Of a stretch of 64,000 nt of DNA, positions 8,316 through 15,614 are shown piece by piece; position 1 is the stretch's first letter, and each line of letters starts with the position of its first letter. A program made the position numbers and the translations under genes. The DNA is from Gemmatimonadota bacterium (lineage in GTDB: Bacteria > Gemmatimonadota > Gemmatimonadetes > Gemmatimonadales > Gemmatimonadaceae), in contig JARIFA010000007.1 in the NCBI GenBank assembly GCA_031127075.1, forward strand, positions 1-64,000. The letters run 5' to 3'. The notes beneath the pieces are model-generated. The model saw nothing but the letters and a program-made list of their open reading frames with translations, was not told the origin of the DNA and made no database searches.

Positions 8316-9265
8316 CGTCTCGTCGGATGATGAACGCGCAAGTCGCGTGGGGGCGCGTGCCGCGCCACGTGTTGCTCATCGCAAGTCTCTGGTCCAGCCC
8401 GCTCGTCGCGCAGGGACGACTGCTGCGGGCCTCGGACAACGACACCCTGCCCGCCAAGCCGCCGACGGCCCGCCTCGCCTATGGGCCCGACTCCCTGCAG
8501 TTCGGCGAGCTGCGTCTCCCCGACGGGGCGGGGCCCTTCCCCATCGCGATCGTGATTCACGGGGGGTGTTGGGTCTCGCGGTTCGCGACGCTGCGCAACA
8601 GCGCCGCCGTCAGCGACGCGCTCCGCGACGCGGGGATCGCCACCTGGAACATCGAGTATCGCCGTGCGGACAGCCCGGGCGGTGGGTGGCCGAACACCTT
8701 CCTCGACGCTGCGCGCGCCACCGACCAGCTCCGGGCGATAGCCAGGAGCTATCCGCTCGATCTCTCACGCGTCGTCGCCATCGGACATTCGGCGGGCGGA
8801 CATCTCGCGATGTGGCTCGCCGCCGCGGATCGGGTACCCGCAGGGAGCGCCATCGCGCGCCGCGACCCGTTGCCGCTCGTGGGTGCCGTCGCGCTCGCCG
8901 GTATCGCGGACCTCACGGAGTTCCGCACCTATTCGCGCTTCACCTGTGGCGATGTCGTCGATGGTCTGATGGGTGGGTCGCCGGAGCAGGTGCCCGAGCG
9001 GTACGCGGCGGGCGCGCCGCGCCAGCTCTTTCCGTTGCGCGTCCCGCACGTGCAGATCGTCGGGACGGAGGACCGGGTGCTGCCGGCGGCGGCGCGCGAG
9101 GCGCATCGTGCCGCCGCGACGGCCGCCGGCAGTCCGTTCGCCCTCGTCGTCGTCGAGGGGGCCGGGCACCATGAGCTCCTCTCACCTCGGAGCGCGACCT
9201 GGCCGGCGGTACTGGCCGAGGTGCGACGGCTCCTCACCCCGGCAGTGGCGACTCCCGATCGATGA
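8312..9265 (+). CDS. Exported alpha/beta hydrolase (BD-FAE/prolyl oligopeptidase-like)
   Basis: This serine hydrolase has the oxyanion-hole motif IHGGCW, the nucleophile elbow GHSAGGH, an Asp in GTEDRVLP and a His in GAGHHEL, so the catalytic triad is complete. The N-terminus has a hydrophobic signal-like segment (HVLLIASLWSSPLVAQG). The GTG at 8312 overlaps the previous stop; ATGs at 8327 and 8330 are alternatives. The fold resembles carbohydrate esterases and arylformamidases. The export signal argues against a cytosolic kynurenine formamidase role. Its 3' end overlaps the convergent hydrolase gene by 32 nt. Confidence 0.8.
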   Translation: MTSRRMMNAQVAWGRVPRHVLLIASLWSSPLVAQGRLLRASDNDTLPAKPPTARLAYGPDSLQFGELRLPDGAGPFPIAIVIHGGCWVSRFATLRNSAAVSDALRDAGIATWNIEYRRADSPGGGWPNTFLDAARATDQLRAIARSYPLDLSRVVAIGHSAGGHLAMWLAAADRVPAGSAIARRDPLPLVGAVALAGIADLTEFRTYSRFTCGDVVDGLMGGSPEQVPERYAAGAPRQLFPLRVPHVQIVGTEDRVLPAAAREAHRAAATAAGSPFALVVVEGAGHHELLSPRSATWPAVLAEVRRLLTPAVATPDR

Positions 9266-10190
9266 CGCGGAGCGTCGCGAGCCAGTCGCGGAGCGTCCCG
9301 AAGTAGGTCGCGGAGTCGGCGGCGAAGGCGCGGTCGTGCCCACCCGTCAGCGTCGCGAACGTCTTCGGCGCCTCGAACGCCGCGAAGAGCTGCTGCCCCA
9401 TCGTGAAGGGAATCGCGCCGTCGTCCTCCGCGTGCAGGAGCAGTTTCGGCATCGCGATGCTGTCGGCACGGTCGAGGCTCGCGAAGCGTTCGCGTGCGAG
9501 CCAGCGCACGGGGAGCCACGGATAGCGTCCAGCGCCGACGTCTGGAATCGAGGTGAACGCACCCTCGAGAGCGAGTCCCGCCGCACCGACCCGCGCGGCC
9601 AGGTGCGTCGCGACGCCCGAGCCGAGCGAGTGGCCGAAGATCACCACGTGTGACGGATCGACGCCGCGCTCGGTCGTGAGCCAGTCGAAGGTCGCGCGCG
9701 CGTCGCGATACAGCCCTTCTTCTGTGAGGGGCCCGTCGTCGCTCGCGCCGTAGCCGCGATAGTCGACGAGGACGAGCCCGACGCCGAGGGCGCGCATCGG
9801 GTGGATCCACGCCTGCCGGAGCGGGACGGAGATGTTCGCCGCGTTCCCGTGGAGGAAGAGGACCCAGAGCGGGGCGTCCTCGGTGGAGAATGTGTCGGTG
9901 GGCACCGGTGCCCCGGTTGCGCCGAGATCTGGGATCGCCCGCTCGGCCGCGCTCATCGGCGGGATCACCCAGGCGGAGAGCGTCAGTGAGTCCGGGGTGG
10001 GGATCCGCACCGCCTCGACCGGGAGGTCAGCAGCTGCGGCGACCATCGTACGGCCACCGTACTGATCGGGATGGAAAACGAACGACGTCTCGTTCGCCAT
10101 CATATACACCGCCGCACCGAGGTAGCCGCCGATGGCGACGACGAGAGGGACCGCGATGAGCCAGCGCCGCCGTCGCACCGCCGTATTCAC
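9234..10190 (-). CDS. Membrane-anchored alpha/beta hydrolase (ABHD12/13-like)
   Basis: The N-terminus has a basic run and one transmembrane helix (WLIAVPLVVAIGGYLGAAVYMM), followed by a periplasmic serine hydrolase domain. Motifs are FLHGNAANIS (oxyanion region), DYRGYGASDG-like, FGHSLGSGVA (nucleophile Ser), LHAEDDGAIPF (Asp) and GGHDRAF (His). The start is a GTG at 10190 overlapping the TlpA stop as GTGA, which links it to the TlpA/DsbD operon. The family comprises predicted esterases or peptidases of the alpha/beta-hydrolase fold, and the substrate is unknown. Confidence 0.8.
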   Translation of the reverse strand: MNTAVRRRRWLIAVPLVVAIGGYLGAAVYMMANETSFVFHPDQYGGRTMVAAAADLPVEAVRIPTPDSLTLSAWVIPPMSAAERAIPDLGATGAPVPTDTFSTEDAPLWVLFLHGNAANISVPLRQAWIHPMRALGVGLVLVDYRGYGASDDGPLTEEGLYRDARATFDWLTTERGVDPSHVVIFGHSLGSGVATHLAARVGAAGLALEGAFTSIPDVGAGRYPWLPVRWLARERFASLDRADSIAMPKLLLHAEDDGAIPFTMGQQLFAAFEAPKTFATLTGGHDRAFAADSATYFGTLRDWLATLRVIDRESPLPG

Positions 10191-10720
10191 CGGAGCGCCT
10201 TCTGGATGGCCGTTTCGATGTCCTGGTCGCCGCCGAGTCCGGTGTAGACGACCTTCCCGGTGCGGTCGGTGACGACCACATAGCTCGTCGCCGGCACATC
10301 GTAGTCACCGACGGCGTCCCCGCGACGGTCGTAGAAGTGCGTGAAGCCGGTGAGGTGATCGGTCACGTAGCGGCGCACCCGCTCCGGCGACTGGTTCACG
10401 CTCACGGCGACGCCGACGAAGGCGACACGACCGGCGTACTTCCGCTGCGCAGCCTGCATCCGCGGCTCGAGCTCGCGGCAGTTGCTGCACCAGGTGGCCC
10501 AGAACTCGATGACGGCGGGCTTCCCGGCGATGGCCGTTCCGAGTCGCGCAGGGCGGCCGTCGAGCGTCTCGAGTGCGACGTCGGGCGCCGCGGCACCGAC
10601 CTCGATACCGAGCTGCGCTCCTGCGGCGCGCGGGGTGACGAGGCCCACGGCCGCGATGAGGATCGCGAAGGTACGCAGGCCGCGGCGGAGGATGACGGGG
10701 AGGACGGTCGTGGCGCGCAT
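10187..10720 (-). CDS. TlpA-like thioredoxin-fold protein
   Basis: This is an exported thiol-disulfide oxidoreductase of about 177 residues. It has a signal-like N-terminus (ILRRGLRTFAILIAAVGLV), the redox motif WATWCSNC and a cis-Pro region VPATSYVV. The ATG at 10720 lies 8 nt after the stop of the DsbD-like gene. That neighbour likely passes electrons from cytoplasmic thioredoxin to this protein, which would act in periplasmic disulfide reduction or cytochrome c maturation. The long ORF upstream in the track is a shadow. Confidence 0.88.
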   Translation of the reverse strand: MRATTVLPVILRRGLRTFAILIAAVGLVTPRAAGAQLGIEVGAAAPDVALETLDGRPARLGTAIAGKPAVIEFWATWCSNCRELEPRMQAAQRKYAGRVAFVGVAVSVNQSPERVRRYVTDHLTGFTHFYDRRGDAVGDYDVPATSYVVVTDRTGKVVYTGLGGDQDIETAIQKALR

Positions 10721-10728
10721 CGAATCCA

Positions 10729-11436
10729 CTAAAAGAGGAGTTTGCCCATCTCGATCAGGTAGTACTCGGCCACGCCGAGCATCGCGAGCGCGAAGAGGCG
10801 CTTCACCCAGAGCATCCAGGCGCCCGCCCGCGGCAGGCGCGCGACCGCGCCGCTCGAGAGCCCGACGAGGACGAGGAGGGTGCACATCCCGAACGAGAAG
10901 GCGAGGAGATAGACGAAGCCGAGGAGCCCGCTCCCCGTGCGCGTCACCCACGTGAGGACGGCGGCCATCACGGGGGCGCCGCAGGGGGCGGCGACGAGCC
11001 CCGACATCGCGCCCATCACGAAGGCGCCGCCGGCGCGACCGCCCGTGCCCGCCGTCGCCGCGCGGCCCGCCAGCGCCGCCGGAAGCCGGATCGGGATGAC
11101 GTCGAGCATCGCGAGGGCGGAGAGGAGGAGCAGGTTCGCCATCGCGAAGTAGAGCCACGGATTGGTGCTCACCGTGCCGAACATCGTGCCGGTGAGTCCC
11201 GCGACGACGCCGAGCAGCGCATAGACCGTCGCGAGCCCAATCACGTAGCTGAGCGTGAGCACCAGGGTCCGCGCCATCGGGGGCCGCGTACCGTCCGCGT
11301 TCGCCCCGCCGACGATCGCCGCGGTGATCGGGATCATCGGGTAGATACAGGGGGTCAGCGAGGTCAGGACGCCGGCCAGATAGAGGAACGGCAGCGCCGA
11401 GAGAGGGCTTTCCGAGAGGCGCTGGGCGAGGTCCAT
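10729..11436 (-). CDS. CcdA/DsbD-type transmembrane electron transporter
   Basis: This is a polytopic membrane protein of 235 residues with six or more hydrophobic segments. The two essential Cys regions are SLTPCIYPMIPIT near residue 30 and AAPCGAPVMA near residue 150, as in the membrane domain of DsbD/CcdA. It moves reducing equivalents across the inner membrane. The downstream TlpA-like gene supplies a likely periplasmic partner. The soluble alpha and gamma domains of full DsbD are absent, so this is the short CcdA-like form. Confidence 0.88.
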   Translation of the reverse strand: MDLAQRLSESPLSALPFLYLAGVLTSLTPCIYPMIPITAAIVGGANADGTRPPMARTLVLTLSYVIGLATVYALLGVVAGLTGTMFGTVSTNPWLYFAMANLLLLSALAMLDVIPIRLPAALAGRAATAGTGGRAGGAFVMGAMSGLVAAPCGAPVMAAVLTWVTRTGSGLLGFVYLLAFSFGMCTLLVLVGLSSGAVARLPRAGAWMLWVKRLFALAMLGVAEYYLIEMGKLLF

Positions 11437-11542
11437 GGGGGGAAAGATGGGTGGGGCGCGGCGAGGAGAGGGAGTGGCGTCGACCGGACGCGCCGTCAGG
11501 TGCTAGCCGAGACCGACGGCGCCTCGCACATTCCCGCCCGGT

Positions 11543-11576
11543 CCTGATACCTGGACCCTGACCCCTCATCCCTGGA
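11543..11576. repeat. Intergenic CTGATACCTG/CTGACCCCT repeat (dispersed family)
   Basis: A degenerate run of CCTGATACC, CCTGACCCC and CATCCCTGG units lies directly upstream of the amidohydrolase start. The same units recur at 50841-50866 and 59971-60119, always between genes. Confidence 0.5.
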
Positions 11577-11582
11577 AGAGGA

Positions 11583-13208
11583 ATGCCCCTCCGCCCTCGC
11601 TTCGTTCCCCTCGCGGCGCTCCTGCTCGCCGCCCCCCTCCTGGCCCAGCGCGCCCCCGCGGCGCGTCCGGACACCGCTACCACCATCGTCACCCGGCAGT
11701 ACGGCGACCTCGCGGCCGGCCCGTACAAGCGGCTCGTGATCCGGAACGCGATGGTCGTACCCGGCCACGGCGGTCCGACCGCCGGCCCGTACGACATCGT
11801 GATCGTCGGGAACACCATCGCCGAGATGATCCCCTTCGATCCCGTCGCGGCCGAGCGGCGCGGGGCCGGGTCGCGCCCCACGGGGGACCGCGTGATCGAC
11901 GCCACCGGGATGACGGTGATGCCCGGGATGATTGACCTGCATACGCACCTGCGGACGCAGCCGATGGAGCTGGACTATGTGTACTATCTGAAGCTCGCGC
12001 ACGGCACGACGACGATGGTGAATGCGGCGGACCGCGGCGTCGATTCGGCGCTGACACAGGCGCGGCTCTCGGCGCGCAACGAGATCATCGCGCCGCGGAT
12101 GTTCCCGCTGGTGGGATGGGGTGCGACGACCCGTTTCTCACGGATCGAGCTCGATGATCCCGCCAAGGCGCCGGAGGTGGCCCGCCAGATGGCGGCCAAC
12201 GGGATCCGCGTCATCTCGATGGATAGCAACGGCTGGAGCCGCGCGATCATCAAGGCAATTGCGGACGCCGCGCGCGCCAACGGGATGATCACCTCGTTTC
12301 ATATCCCACCGTCGACCGTGGCCGTGGCCGACGCGGCCGACGTCGCTTGCCTCGGCGTCACCATGATCGAGCACCACTATGGATACGCCGAGTCGGCGCT
12401 CGACCGGACGACGCAGAACTTCGAGCGGACCTACGAGTTCGGGAACGAGAACCACCGGTTCCGCGCCGCGGGGCGCGTGTGGACCGAGACCAACCGCGAC
12501 CGGCTGCTGACGCAGATCGCCGACTCGATGGCCAAGTGCGGCGTGACGATGCTCCCGACGCGCGTGGTGTACGAGGCGAACCGTGATGTGATCCGTGCGA
12601 CGAGCCTCCCGTGGCACGAGAAGTACACGCACCAGGCGCTCCTCAACTGGAACTACCCGAACCCCGCCTATCACGGCGCGTTCCATTACGACTGGACCTC
12701 GGACGACGAGGCGTACTGGGCCTCGGCGTACGAGCTCTGGGGGAAGCTGATCTTCGAGCACAACCGTCGGGGCGGACGCGTGGCCTACGGCACCGACGAC
12801 AATTACATCTGGGCGACGCCGGGGTTCAGCAGCGTCCGAGAGTTGCAGCTGCTGCGTGAGACGGGGATGCACAGTCTCGAGGTGCTGCGCGCTGCAACCA
12901 AGACGAGCGCCGAGGTGTTGGGTGAAGCGAAGCTCGGGCTCGTGCGCCCGGGGTATCTCGCCGACCTGGTCCTCGTGGACGGCAACCCCGCGAACAACCT
13001 CAAGTTCATGTACAGCTTCGGCGACCTGACGGTGGATGCGCAGGGGAAGATGTACCGGACGCGTGGCATCGTGCACACGATCAAGGATGGCGTCGTAATG
13101 GAGAACGGTAACCTGATGCGCGAGGTCGAGCGGATGGTGCGGCAGTCGAAGCAGGGGGTGTCGCCGTCCAACGTGATCACGGCGCCTTTCCTCCCGGCGC
13201 GGCCGTAA
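11583..13208 (+). CDS. Exported metal-dependent amidohydrolase
   Basis: This 541-residue protein has an N-terminal signal peptide (FVPLAALLLAAPLLAQ) and an amidohydrolase-superfamily TIM barrel. Visible motifs are the first metal site GMIDLHTHLR, a SFHIPPSTVAVADAADV segment with a barrel His, EHHYGYAE, a late GTDDN, and the closing PGYLADLVLVDGNP that completes the composite beta-sandwich. It would act in the periplasm or outside on an amide, ester or cyclic substrate that cannot be named. A GGAAGAGG Shine-Dalgarno sequence lies just before the ATG. Such exported amidohydrolases are abundant in Gemmatimonadota-like genomes. Confidence 0.85.
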   Translation: MPLRPRFVPLAALLLAAPLLAQRAPAARPDTATTIVTRQYGDLAAGPYKRLVIRNAMVVPGHGGPTAGPYDIVIVGNTIAEMIPFDPVAAERRGAGSRPTGDRVIDATGMTVMPGMIDLHTHLRTQPMELDYVYYLKLAHGTTTMVNAADRGVDSALTQARLSARNEIIAPRMFPLVGWGATTRFSRIELDDPAKAPEVARQMAANGIRVISMDSNGWSRAIIKAIADAARANGMITSFHIPPSTVAVADAADVACLGVTMIEHHYGYAESALDRTTQNFERTYEFGNENHRFRAAGRVWTETNRDRLLTQIADSMAKCGVTMLPTRVVYEANRDVIRATSLPWHEKYTHQALLNWNYPNPAYHGAFHYDWTSDDEAYWASAYELWGKLIFEHNRRGGRVAYGTDDNYIWATPGFSSVRELQLLRETGMHSLEVLRAATKTSAEVLGEAKLGLVRPGYLADLVLVDGNPANNLKFMYSFGDLTVDAQGKMYRTRGIVHTIKDGVVMENGNLMREVERMVRQSKQGVSPSNVITAPFLPARP

Positions 13209-13279
13209 GGGGGTCCAGCGCTTCGACCCCGGGAGGGCTGTGAGGGAAACCGCCCTACTGGGGTCGGCCGTTAGATTGC

Positions 13280-13320
13280 AGGGCGGAGTCGGCGAGGTGC
13301 CGGCCCCGCCCTGACCTTTT
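13280..13320 (+). terminator. Strong hairpin followed by CTTTT just upstream of ettA
   Basis: Two 14-nt arms (13280-13293 and 13299-13312) pair with one mismatch and one G-U around a 5-nt loop, followed by GACCTTTTC. It could terminate transcription from the amidohydrolase gene. Alternatively it could form part of the ettA 5' leader, since a TTAGATT box lies immediately upstream. The two roles cannot be separated by sequence. Confidence 0.5.
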
Positions 13321-13332
13321 CTGGAATCGACC

Positions 13333-15009
13333 GTGGCCGGACCGCAATTCATCTACGTCATGAAGGGGCTGAAGAAGGTCATCCCCCCTTCCCGCATCAT
13401 CCTCGACGACATCTGGCTCTCGTTCTACCCCGGCGCCAAGATCGGCGTCCTCGGCCCCAACGGCGCCGGTAAGTCGTCGCTCCTGAAGATCATGGCCGGT
13501 GTCGACCAGGACTTCCAAGGGGAAGCCTGGGCGCACAAGGGCACCAAGATCGGCTACCTGCCGCAGGAGCCCCAGCTCGACGAGTCACTCGACGTCCGCG
13601 GCAACGTGGAACTCGGCGTGAAGGCGCAGCGCGACCTACTCGTGAAGTTCGAGCAGATCTCCGCGAAGTTCGCCGAACCAATGAGCGACGACGAGATGAA
13701 CGCGCTCATCGAGGAGCAGGGGAAGGTGCAGGAGCGGATCGACGCGCTCGACCTCTGGAACCTCGACAACAAGATCGAGGTCGCGATGGACGCGCTTCGG
13801 CTCCCGCCGGGCGACGCGGGCGTCACGACCCTCTCGGGCGGTGAGAAGCGCCGCGTCGCGCTCTGCCGTCTCCTCCTCGAGGAGCCGGATATGCTCCTCC
13901 TCGACGAGCCGACCAACCACCTCGACGCCGAGTCGGTGGCGTGGCTCGAGAAGTTCCTCGAGACCTTCCCCGGGACCGTGGTCGCCATCACGCACGACCG
14001 CTACTTCCTCGACAACGTCGCCAAGTGGATCCTCGAGCTTGACCGCGGGCGCGGCGTGCCGTACGAGGGGAACTACTCCGGTTGGCTCCAGCAGAAGCAG
14101 ACGCGGCTCGCGCAGGAGGAGAAGGTCGCCTCGGCGCGGCAGCGCTCCCTCGAGCGCGAGCTCGAGTGGGTGCGGATGGCGCCGCGCGCGCGGCAGGCGA
14201 AGAGCAAGGCGCGTCTGCAGGCGTACGAGGAGCTGGCGAGCGAGGCGCAGCAGGAGCGCGTCGCGCAGAACGAGATCATCATCCCGCCGGCCCCGCGACT
14301 CGGCAACGACGTCGTCATCGCCAAGGGACTCACGAAGGGCTTCGGCGACCGTCTCCTGATCGACAAGCTCAACTTCTCGCTCCCGCGCGGCGGGATCGTC
14401 GGGATCATCGGCCCGAACGGGGCGGGCAAGACGACGCTCTTCCGGATGATCTCCGGCGCGGAGAAGCCCGACGGCGGTTCGCTGACCGTCGGCGAGACGG
14501 TGCAGCTGGCCTACGCTGACCAGACGCGCACGCTCGACGGGAACAAGACCGTCTGGGAGGAGATCTCCGGCGGCAACGAGCTCGTGACCGTCGGCAAGAA
14601 GGAGCTCAACAGCCGCGCCTATCTCTCGAGCTTCAACTTCAAGGGCACCGACCAGCAGAAGAAGGTCGGCATCCTCTCCGGCGGTGAGCGGAACCGGCTC
14701 CACCTGGCCAAGACGCTGATGAGCGGCGGCAACCTGCTCCTTCTCGACGAGCCGACGAACGACCTCGACGTGGACACGCTCCGTGCGCTGGAAGTCGCGC
14801 TCCTCGACTATTCCGGCTGCGCGGTGGTGATCTCCCACGACCGCTGGTTCCTCGACCGCGTGGCGACGCATATCCTCGCCTTCGAGGGGAACTCGGAGGT
14901 CGTCTGGTTCGAGGGGAACTACCAGGCGTACATCGAAGATCTGCGGAAGCGGAAGGGCGCGGATGCGGATCAGCCGCATCGGATCAAGTTCAAGCCGCTC
15001 ACCCGGTGA
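13333..15009 (+). CDS. ettA: Energy-dependent translational throttle protein EttA (ABC-F)
   Basis: This soluble ABC-F ATPase binds the ribosomal E site and regulates the first elongation steps according to ATP/ADP. It has 558 residues, close to E. coli EttA. There are two ABC domains with Walker A motifs GPNGAGKSS (residue ~40) and GPNGAGKTT (~360). Signatures are [11 protein letters not shown] and [11 protein letters not shown], and Walker B motifs are [14 protein letters not shown] and [14 protein letters not shown]. Between the domains lie the arm/linker residues typical of EttA ([23 protein letters not shown]). The GTG start is supported by collinearity with known EttA N-termini ([15 protein letters not shown]). 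Confidence 0.95.
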   Translation: MAGPQFIYVMKGLKKVIPPSRIILDDIWLSFYPGAKIGVLGPNGAGKSSLLKIMAGVDQDFQGEAWAHKGTKIGYLPQEPQLDESLDVRGNVELGVKAQRDLLVKFEQISAKFAEPMSDDEMNALIEEQGKVQERIDALDLWNLDNKIEVAMDALRLPPGDAGVTTLSGGEKRRVALCRLLLEEPDMLLLDEPTNHLDAESVAWLEKFLETFPGTVVAITHDRYFLDNVAKWILELDRGRGVPYEGNYSGWLQQKQTRLAQEEKVASARQRSLERELEWVRMAPRARQAKSKARLQAYEELASEAQQERVAQNEIIIPPAPRLGNDVVIAKGLTKGFGDRLLIDKLNFSLPRGGIVGIIGPNGAGKTTLFRMISGAEKPDGGSLTVGETVQLAYADQTRTLDGNKTVWEEISGGNELVTVGKKELNSRAYLSSFNFKGTDQQKKVGILSGGERNRLHLAKTLMSGGNLLLLDEPTNDLDVDTLRALEVALLDYSGCAVVISHDRWFLDRVATHILAFEGNSEVVWFEGNYQAYIEDLRKRKGADADQPHRIKFKPLTR

Positions 15010-15052
15010 CGTACCCGCGTCGACCCGTGCAGCAGCCACACGAGGTGTGCCG

Positions 15053-15472
15053 ATGACCCGCATGCTCTTCCTGAACCTCCCCGTGGCGGATCTTCCGCGC
15101 GCGATGGATTTCTGGACCGCCCTCGGCTTCTCGTTCAATCCGCAGTTCACCGACGAGAACGCCGCCTGTCTGGTGATCAGTGAGCACGCCGGGGTGATGC
15201 TTCTGACGCCGCCGATGTTCGCGCGATTCACCACGCAGCCGGTCTCCGACGCCCAGCAGGTGACCGGCGCGCTCTTCGCTGTCACCTGCGAGAGCCGCGC
15301 GGCGGTGGATGCGATGGTCGGTGCGGCGATCGCACATGGTGGACGAGAGGCGATGCCGCCGCAGGATCACGGGTTCATGTATCAGTGGAGCTTCCGCGAT
15401 CCGGACGGGCATCACTGGGAGCCGTTCTGGATGGATCCGGCGGCGGTCGAGCCGGCTGGTGACGAGGCCTAG
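15053..15472 (+). CDS. VOC-superfamily (glyoxalase-like) protein
   Basis: A 139-residue single VOC-module protein starting TRMLFLNLPVADLPRAMDFW and ending with FRDPDGHHWEPFWMDP. These are the usual first and last strands of the two beta-alpha-beta-beta-beta units. A GAGGTG Shine-Dalgarno-like sequence precedes the ATG at 15053, so the longer ORF start is rejected. Members include dioxygenases, glyoxalase I and resistance proteins. With only one putative metal ligand pair (HH near the C-terminus) obvious, the activity is unassigned. Confidence 0.75.
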   Translation: MTRMLFLNLPVADLPRAMDFWTALGFSFNPQFTDENAACLVISEHAGVMLLTPPMFARFTTQPVSDAQQVTGALFAVTCESRAAVDAMVGAAIAHGGREAMPPQDHGFMYQWSFRDPDGHHWEPFWMDPAAVEPAGDEA

Positions 15473-15480
15473 CACCTCAC

Positions 15481-15501
15481 ACGATGCTCGTGGAGCATCG
15501 T
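15481..15501 (+). terminator. Perfect hairpin after the VOC gene
   Basis: A 9-bp perfect inverted repeat, ACGATGCTC-GTG-GAGCATCGT, begins 9 nt after the VOC stop codon. It has no T-tract. Its position fits transcription termination or mRNA end protection. Confidence 0.5.
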
Positions 15502-15614
15502 CTCGTCGCATCCGAAGGGTGCCACCGAGCGCGGCGGCGACGGTGTGGCGACGGATGGGGGCGCGTTATCATTCGCGGCAGACAGTTCGTCTCTCCCCTG
15601 CCAGCGGTAGTCAA

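Noticed and set aside
8312-9265. Kynurenine formamidase to complete the IDO-KynU pathway
   Set aside because: It has the HGGxW and GHSAGGH features of that fold, but an export signal and a distant location make a cytosolic Trp-degradation role unlikely.
13636-15285. 549-aa antisense ORF opposite ettA, and similar very long antisense ORFs such as 12138-13352, 40763-42970 and 60787-62010
   Set aside because: High-GC codon bias opens the opposite strand; the translations are Arg/Val/Asp-rich with no domain pattern, while the sense frames encode clear families.
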